Of a stretch of 64,000 nucleotides of DNA, positions 59,620-64,000 are shown one piece after another; the first letter of the stretch is position 1, and each line of letters starts with the position of its first letter. The stretch spans positions 744,001 through 808,000 of the forward strand of contig NZ_SMFL01000003.1 of the NCBI RefSeq assembly GCF_004349265.1, read 5' to 3'. Source of the stretch: Dyadobacter psychrotolerans (GTDB lineage: Bacteria; Bacteroidota; Bacteroidia; Cytophagales; Spirosomataceae). Below the pieces are notes generated by a model. It was not told the origin of the DNA. It worked only from the letters and a program-made list of their open reading frames with translations, and did no database searches. Made by a program: the position numbers and the translations under genes.

Positions 59620-60702
59620 TTACCTTGGCAGTGTTTTGTAGAGGATCAATCCTATAAATGAGAACACAATATTAGGAAGCCAAACGGCAAACAATGTGTT
59701 AATGGTACCTGCTTCTGCCACACCTTTTGATAAAAGGAAAAACAATATGTAAATAAAGGCAAGCATGAATCCGAGGGCAATTTGCCAGCCTACACCTTTT
59801 CTGCTTTTTCGTGCAGAAACGATCACACCAATGGCGGTAAGAATAAGTATGGCAAACGGCTGGGTAAACCGGATGTATTTTTCAATCAGATAAACTTCCA
59901 GCCCGTCGGCTCCGCGGCTTTTAAGAAGATCGATATAATTGTTTAACTCGGGAAGGGTAAAAGTTTCAAAAAGGTTATAATCACTTTCAAAATCCCGGGG
60001 GGATAGGTTAATTGTGGTGTCAATTTCTGTGCCTGTTTTAATTTTTTCACCCAAACTGTCCAGTGTCCTGATCTGGTAATTCTGTAACGTCCATTTACCT
60101 TTTTTGGGTTGCCAAACTATTTTATCGGCTGAAAACTTTTGTGTGAGGGCATTGCCCTTTATTGTTTCCATGGTAAATTTATTACCCGTCTTACTGGCTG
60201 TGTTGTAGCTTTCAAGATAGGCATAAACATCCGGCGCAATGGTGATGTGGACGTTTCTGCCGCTGAAATAAAATTCATTTTTTACATACGTTTTTTCAAA
60301 GTTGTTACGCACCTTGTTGGCCAGCGGCAAAATCCAGCCAACCTGTATAAAAGTAACAACCCCCAGAATCGACGCACCTACCATGTATGGCAGCAGCATT
60401 CTTCCAAAACTGATTCCGCTGCTCAGCATGGCAATAATTTCAGTCCGGGCTGCAATGCGGGAGGTGAAGAATACCGTTGCAATAAATACCATCAAAGGGC
60501 TGATGTAATTGATCCAGTATGGAATAAGATTGAGGTAGTAGTCAATAATAATTGCCCGGAGTGGTGCTTTTTTATCCAAAAAGTCATCTACCTTTTCTGT
60601 GTAGTCGATCATGCAGATGATCAGTACGATCACAAAAGCAACGAAGACGTAGGTAATCAGGAAATTTTTGATCAGATAACGATCGAGTATTTTTAATCTC
60701 AT
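59620..60702 (-). CDS. LptF/LptG-family lipopolysaccharide-export permease
   Basis: 360 residues. N-terminal helices LKILDRYLIKNFLITYVFVA and LNLIPYWINYISPLMVFIAT, the coupling region RTEIIAMLSSGISFGRML, a periplasmic jellyroll (about 130-250) and three C-terminal helices including FAILILTAIGVIVSARKSRK. It is one half of the LptB2FG extractor that takes LPS from the inner membrane. The ATPase and partner are not here. It starts 13 bases after mntR. Confidence 0.93.
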   Translation of the reverse strand: MRLKILDRYLIKNFLITYVFVAFVIVLIICMIDYTEKVDDFLDKKAPLRAIIIDYYLNLIPYWINYISPLMVFIATVFFTSRIAARTEIIAMLSSGISFGRMLLPYMVGASILGVVTFIQVGWILPLANKVRNNFEKTYVKNEFYFSGRNVHITIAPDVYAYLESYNTASKTGNKFTMETIKGNALTQKFSADKIVWQPKKGKWTLQNYQIRTLDSLGEKIKTGTEIDTTINLSPRDFESDYNLFETFTLPELNNYIDLLKSRGADGLEVYLIEKYIRFTQPFAILILTAIGVIVSARKSRKGVGWQIALGFMLAFIYILFFLLSKGVAEAGTINTLFAVWLPNIVFSFIGLILYKTLPR

Positions 60703-60715
60703 GGCTGGTTTAGTC

Positions 60716-61378
60716 TCATCGGCGCTGTACTAATAAATTTTTAGAAACCTCAAGACTAATGAACAACGAATGACTGCCATTGATCCGTACAGAAGCCGAC
60801 TTGTCATATTCGTTAATTTCTGTTATTTCGATCACACAACCCAGCGTAATCCCGGAGCGATCCAAATGTTGTAAAAATGAAGGAGCATGGTCGAGAACGC
60901 CCATCATCAGGACTTTTTCACCAAGACTCACATCTGTTAATATCAAGTAATCAGGTTCCGTCAGGTTGCCTTTGGCATCCGGAATCGGATCTCCGTGCGG
61001 ATCAAAACGCGGATGCCCCAAAAATGCATCCAGTCTTTCAACGAGTTCGTCAGATGGAATATGCTCCATTTCCTCGGCAATATCATGCACTTCATCCCAG
61101 CCAAAACCAAGCTTTTCCACCAGGAAAACTTCCCACAGACGATGCTTCCGAATCACATTGATAGCAACTTTTTCCCCTGTTTCGGTAAGCCTTACACCCT
61201 GATATTTTTTATAGTGGATTAATCCTTTATCTGCCAGCTTACGTAACATATCCGTCACAGAAGCTGCACGCGTGCTTGTACTTTCAGCTAAAGCATTGGT
61301 ACTCACTTCCTGGCCTTCACGGCCTGAAAGTGCATGGATAATTTTTAAATAATTTTCTTCTGTGAAGGAATTTTGCAT
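60716..61378 (-). CDS. mntR: DtxR/MntR-family metal-dependent regulator
   Basis: 220 residues. Winged helix SFTEENYLKIIHALSGREGQ with recognition region STRAASVTDMLRKLADKGLI; dimerisation and metal-binding helices with VIRKHRLWEVFLVEKLGFGW, HDIAEEMEHIPSDELVERLD and HPRFDPHGDPIP; and a C-terminal FeoA-like SH3 part. Divergent placement from mntH favours Mn(II) sensing (MntR) over iron. It likely represses mntH, and perhaps itself, through the palindrome at 61532. It is the first gene of an operon with the Lpt permease and the EamA transporter. Confidence 0.93.
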   Translation of the reverse strand: MQNSFTEENYLKIIHALSGREGQEVSTNALAESTSTRAASVTDMLRKLADKGLIHYKKYQGVRLTETGEKVAINVIRKHRLWEVFLVEKLGFGWDEVHDIAEEMEHIPSDELVERLDAFLGHPRFDPHGDPIPDAKGNLTEPDYLILTDVSLGEKVLMMGVLDHAPSFLQHLDRSGITLGCVIEITEINEYDKSASVRINGSHSLFISLEVSKNLLVQRR

Positions 61379-61383
61379 AAATA

Positions 61384-61414
61384 TTAGCTATTGGCGGTAC
61401 GCTTTTAGCTGTAA
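61384..61414. repeat. 31-bp element next to a start codon (copy 2)
   Basis: 24 of 31 bases match the copy at 51471-51501, with the same 21-base spacing between TTAGCT and TTAGCTGTAA. It lies six bases upstream of the mntR ATG, within its leader. Confidence 0.5.
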
Positions 61415-61497
61415 ACTTTAAATAAGGAAAGGAATATGGCTTTCGTGTTTGCCTGAAACAAACATTTTAAACTATCGTCCTTAAATTGAACACTCCG

Positions 61498-61505
61498 CAA
61501 AAGTA
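61498..61505 (-). promoter_or_regulatory. Candidate -7 element of mntR
   Basis: On the minus strand TACTTTTG matches TAnnTTTG, about 120 bases upstream of the mntR ATG, giving a long leader. No clear -33. Confidence 0.4.
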
Positions 61506-61531
61506 CAATTTTCAAATCGGATTTAAAAAAA

Positions 61532-61547
61532 TTTAGATTAACCTAAA
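61532..61547. promoter_or_regulatory. mntR: Candidate MntR operator
   Basis: TTTAGATTAACCTAAA is a 16-base palindrome broken only at one symmetric pair. It lies between the divergent mntR and mntH -7 elements, at the -33 position of mntH. The pattern TTAGnTTA...CTAA resembles DtxR/IdeR-type boxes. Confidence 0.65.
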
Positions 61548-61567
61548 AATATATTTAAATTATTATT

Positions 61568-61575
61568 TATATTTG
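61568..61575 (+). promoter_or_regulatory. Candidate -7 element of mntH
   Basis: TATATTTG matches TAnnTTTG 40 bases before the mntH ATG; the operator palindrome ends 20 bases upstream, over the -33 site. Confidence 0.55.
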
Positions 61576-61615
61576 TTTTCAGCAAACCAAACCGCTTTGT
61601 TAAGATAGTCTTAAA

Positions 61616-62962
61616 ATGTTTGAAAATTTTAAAGTAAAAGCTTCTCAGGAAAATATTCCCGGACAACCGGAACTGTTAGCGTCGTTGTCGGAAGTGCACT
61701 CATCGATTGAAGTACCGGAAGGTGCAGGTTTCTGGAAAAAGCTGCTGGCGTTTACTGGTCCCGGTTTAATGGTAGCCGTGGGTTACATCGACCCGGGAAA
61801 CTGGGCAACTGATATAGAAGGAGGTTCCCGTTTTGGTTACACATTGCTTTCGGTTATTTTAATATCCAATTTGTTTGCAATGCTTCTTCAGCATTTGTCA
61901 TTGAAGTTAGGAATAGCATCCGGAAGAGATCTTGCACAGGCCTGCCGTGATAATTTTTCAAAACCAGTTTCTTTTGTTCTCTGGGTTCTTTCGGAAATCG
62001 CAATTGCGGCCACCGATCTTGCCGAAGTAATTGGTTCGGCCATTGCTTTAAACCTGCTGTTCGGGCTGCCGCTACCTGTTGGTGTGCTTTTCACGGCCTT
62101 TGATGTCCTGATTGTTTTATATTTTCAGCAAAAAGGTTTCCGGATCATCGAAAGTATTGTTGCAGGCTTGATGGGGATCATTTTGTTAAGCTTTGTATAT
62201 GAAATGATTGTGTCACAACCTTCTGTTTCAGGTATGCTTGGCGGCTTACTTCCTAAAACAGAGATTATTACAAATCCCGGAATGCTGTACATCGCAATCG
62301 GAATTTTGGGCGCAACGGTGATGCCACATAACCTTTACCTGCATTCCAGTATTGTACAGACACGTGCTTTCAAAAGGGATGACGAAGGAAAAAAATCAGC
62401 AATCAAATTCGCTACGATCGATTCAACTGTTTCACTGGGTCTCGCGTTTTTTATCAACGGGTCAATACTTGTGCTTGCGGCAACGGCATTTCATAAAAAC
62501 GGACATTTTGAGGTTGCCGACATTACCGACGCCTACCATCTGCTTGATCCGATTTTAGGTGTAAGTCTGGCAGGAATATTCTTTGCACTGGCATTGCTTG
62601 CTTCCGGACAAAGTTCAACGCTTACGGGTACACTCGCGGGACAGATTGTCATGGAAGGATTCTTAAATATCCGTTTACAACCCTGGCTACGCAGACTGAT
62701 CACCAGGGGAATAGCAATTGTTCCTGCCTTGGTTGTTGCAACTCTTTATGGCGAAAGAGGTACGGCTGAACTATTGGTACTAAGTCAGGTCATCCTTTCT
62801 TTACAGCTTAGTTTTGCGGTAGTTCCGTTGGTTTTTTTTACATCGAGCCACAAAATCATGGGACGTTTTGCCAATTCCGGGATGCTAACTATCATCAGCT
62901 GGATTATTACGCTGGTGATCATAGCGTTAAACGTTATCCTGCTTTACCGGACACTTTTTTAA
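61616..62962 (+). CDS. mntH: Nramp-family Mn2+/H+ symporter
   Basis: 448 residues with eleven membrane segments. Metal-site motif DPGN in GYIDPGNWATDIEGG on helix 1, and MPHNLYLHSS on helix 6, both intact; the conserved loop 'GQSSTLTGTLAGQIVMEGFL' closes the family pattern. It imports Mn(II), with some Fe(II), using the proton gradient. Divergent mntR and the palindrome between them fit metal-repressed expression. kup begins 93 bases downstream. Confidence 0.97.
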   Translation: MFENFKVKASQENIPGQPELLASLSEVHSSIEVPEGAGFWKKLLAFTGPGLMVAVGYIDPGNWATDIEGGSRFGYTLLSVILISNLFAMLLQHLSLKLGIASGRDLAQACRDNFSKPVSFVLWVLSEIAIAATDLAEVIGSAIALNLLFGLPLPVGVLFTAFDVLIVLYFQQKGFRIIESIVAGLMGIILLSFVYEMIVSQPSVSGMLGGLLPKTEIITNPGMLYIAIGILGATVMPHNLYLHSSIVQTRAFKRDDEGKKSAIKFATIDSTVSLGLAFFINGSILVLAATAFHKNGHFEVADITDAYHLLDPILGVSLAGIFFALALLASGQSSTLTGTLAGQIVMEGFLNIRLQPWLRRLITRGIAIVPALVVATLYGERGTAELLVLSQVILSLQLSFAVVPLVFFTSSHKIMGRFANSGMLTIISWIITLVIIALNVILLYRTLF

Positions 62963-63055
62963 GCTTTAACAAGTGCCTGCGTATTAATTTTCAGTATTGC
63001 TGTTTCTTCTTTGCCTGGGGTTTCCTACCTTTCGCCGTTTTTTTAAAATAAATAA

Positions 63056-64000
63056 ATGGAACCCAAGCATAAATTAGATAAGGTTTCCGCTGCCGGGATA
63101 CTTATCGCCTTTGGAATTATATACGGAGATATCGGAACATCGCCTCTGTATGTAATGCAGGCAATTATCCTTCGCGAAAGAATTACAGAAGAAATTATTT
63201 ACGGCTCTATCTCCTGCATATTCTGGACACTTACTTTACAGACAACTGTTAAATATGTTATTCTGATTCTACGGGCAGACAACCGTGGTGAGGGCGGGAT
63301 TTTTGCTCTTTATGCATTGGTCAGAAAACATGCCAAATGGCTTACTGTTCCCGCTGTGATCGGAGGAAGTACACTGCTTGCCGATGGGATTATTACTCCG
63401 CCAATTTCTGTTTCGTCTGCTGTTGAAGGTTTACAGCTTATTTATCCTGACATACAGACGATTCCGATCGTTATCAGCATCTTAACCTTAATCTTTGTAA
63501 TTCAAGCATTTGGAACAAAAGTGGTCGGACGCGCTTTCGGGCCGATTATGGTTACCTGGTTTCTGATGCTTGGCACACTTGGTCTGTTTCAGGTTTTGAA
63601 ACATCCTGAAATTTTAAAAGCTTTTAATCCAAAATACGGCTTTGACCTGCTAACAAATCATCCTGGCGGGTTCTGGATGCTTGGTGCAGTGTTTCTGTGT
63701 ACCACAGGAGCGGAAGCATTATACTCTGACTTAGGACATTGCGGACGGGAAAACATTCGTATCAGCTGGATTTTTGTCAAGATCTGCCTTCTCTTAAACT
63801 ACTTTGGACAGGGTGCCTGGTTAATTTCTGAATTAGGAAATCTGCTGGAAGGCCGTAAACCTTTTTACGAAATTATGCCTGAATGGTGGCTTTTGCCGGG
63901 CGTAGTTATTGCAACCCTGGCGGCAATTATTGCGAGCCAGGCGGTAATTACGGGTTCATTTACCTTAATTTCAGAAGCAATACGTCTCAACTTCTGGCCA
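63056..64000 (+). CDS. kup: KUP-family potassium transporter (cut at the window edge)
   Basis: 315 codons are open from the ATG at 63056 to the edge, with no stop. Kup/Trk-type K+ uptake protein: the family signature AFGIIYGDIGTSPLYVMQ is near residue 18, followed by ADNRGEGGIFALYALVR and GGSTLLADGIITPPISV, all diagnostic. Full-length proteins have about 620-660 residues, so roughly half lies outside. It likely supports K+ uptake at low pH or low K+. It follows mntH by 93 bases with no terminator visible between. Confidence 0.95.
   Translation, partial: MEPKHKLDKVSAAGILIAFGIIYGDIGTSPLYVMQAIILRERITEEIIYGSISCIFWTLTLQTTVKYVILILRADNRGEGGIFALYALVRKHAKWLTVPAVIGGSTLLADGIITPPISVSSAVEGLQLIYPDIQTIPIVISILTLIFVIQAFGTKVVGRAFGPIMVTWFLMLGTLGLFQVLKHPEILKAFNPKYGFDLLTNHPGGFWMLGAVFLCTTGAEALYSDLGHCGRENIRISWIFVKICLLLNYFGQGAWLISELGNLLEGRKPFYEIMPEWWLLPGVVIATLAAIIASQAVITGSFTLISEAIRLNFWP

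Noticed and set aside
60139-60696. A 185-codon open frame opposite the LptF/LptG gene
   Set aside because: Antisense shadow of a gene with clear family motifs.
1-64000. Phage, integrative element or insertion sequence
   Set aside because: No integrase, transposase, tRNA attachment site or abrupt change in gene type was seen; repeats present are short and palindromic.
1-64000. CRISPR array
   Set aside because: No regularly spaced identical repeats with unique spacers; the two 47-bp units at 26.6 kb have only one interval and are themselves palindromic pairs.

Overview
The window looks like a chromosomal segment of a Bacteroidota bacterium of the Cytophagales, most like Dyadobacter/Spirosoma. 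This rests on gene content and promoter style, not on a database match. The signs are a SusC/SusD pair with an STN domain beside FecR and an ECF sigma factor, ThuA and Gfo/Idh/MocA sugar genes, Bacteroidota lipoprotein signals, several TAnnTTTG -7 promoter elements with no obvious Shine-Dalgarno sites, and a two-domain MetRS. I found no rRNA, tRNA, CRISPR array, phage or transposase. The last gene (kup) runs off the right edge.

Layout. 0.1-11.9 kb holds housekeeping and secreted proteins: ispF, a secreted amidohydrolase, two TPR proteins, two M16 peptidases, a secreted beta-propeller glycosidase-like protein, a GT4 glycosyltransferase, an extended SDR and a small XRE regulator with its membrane partner. 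12.1-23.2 kb holds metG, an Hsp20-like protein, a SelW-like Rdx protein, an unknown protein followed by a membrane protein / histidine kinase / LuxR-type regulator cassette, a DJ-1 family protein, rfbC, pyrF-lysA and a RelE/ParE-like toxin-antitoxin pair.

23.3-41.0 kb is a 17.7-kb block entirely on the minus strand that looks like a regulated carbohydrate-use locus. An ECF sigma factor, FecR and STN-SusC form a likely surface-signalling chain. SusD and a DUF3823-type lipoprotein follow and end at a strong terminator. Below it lie a large lipoprotein fusing ThuA, a dehydrogenase-like propeller and a cupredoxin, a separate ThuA protein, an oxidoreductase, a sugar isomerase and a GH5-like lipoprotein. 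41.1-44.3 kb encodes serine synthesis with SerB and SerA fused in one protein, next to SerC.

44.4-52.0 kb is mixed: a YheT hydrolase, a cold-shock protein with a textbook promoter and terminator, integral membrane proteins, a DbpA-like helicase, an aldo/keto reductase and a lone GroES homologue. 52.0-58.6 kb is a tight five-gene envelope-glycan operon with two GtrB-like glycosyltransferases, two GT-C-like membrane proteins and an MBOAT acyltransferase. 58.7-64.0 kb has an EamA transporter, an LptF/LptG permease and a DtxR/MntR regulator, divergent from mntH and then kup; a near-perfect palindrome between mntR and mntH is a likely metal-responsive operator.

Several palindromic repeats lie between genes: a 47-bp unit twice at 26.6 kb, a 25-bp palindrome at 25.4 kb, a long hairpin at 19.7 kb, and a 31-bp element just upstream of two start codons. 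They look like dispersed repeats, but their genome copy number cannot be judged from this window.
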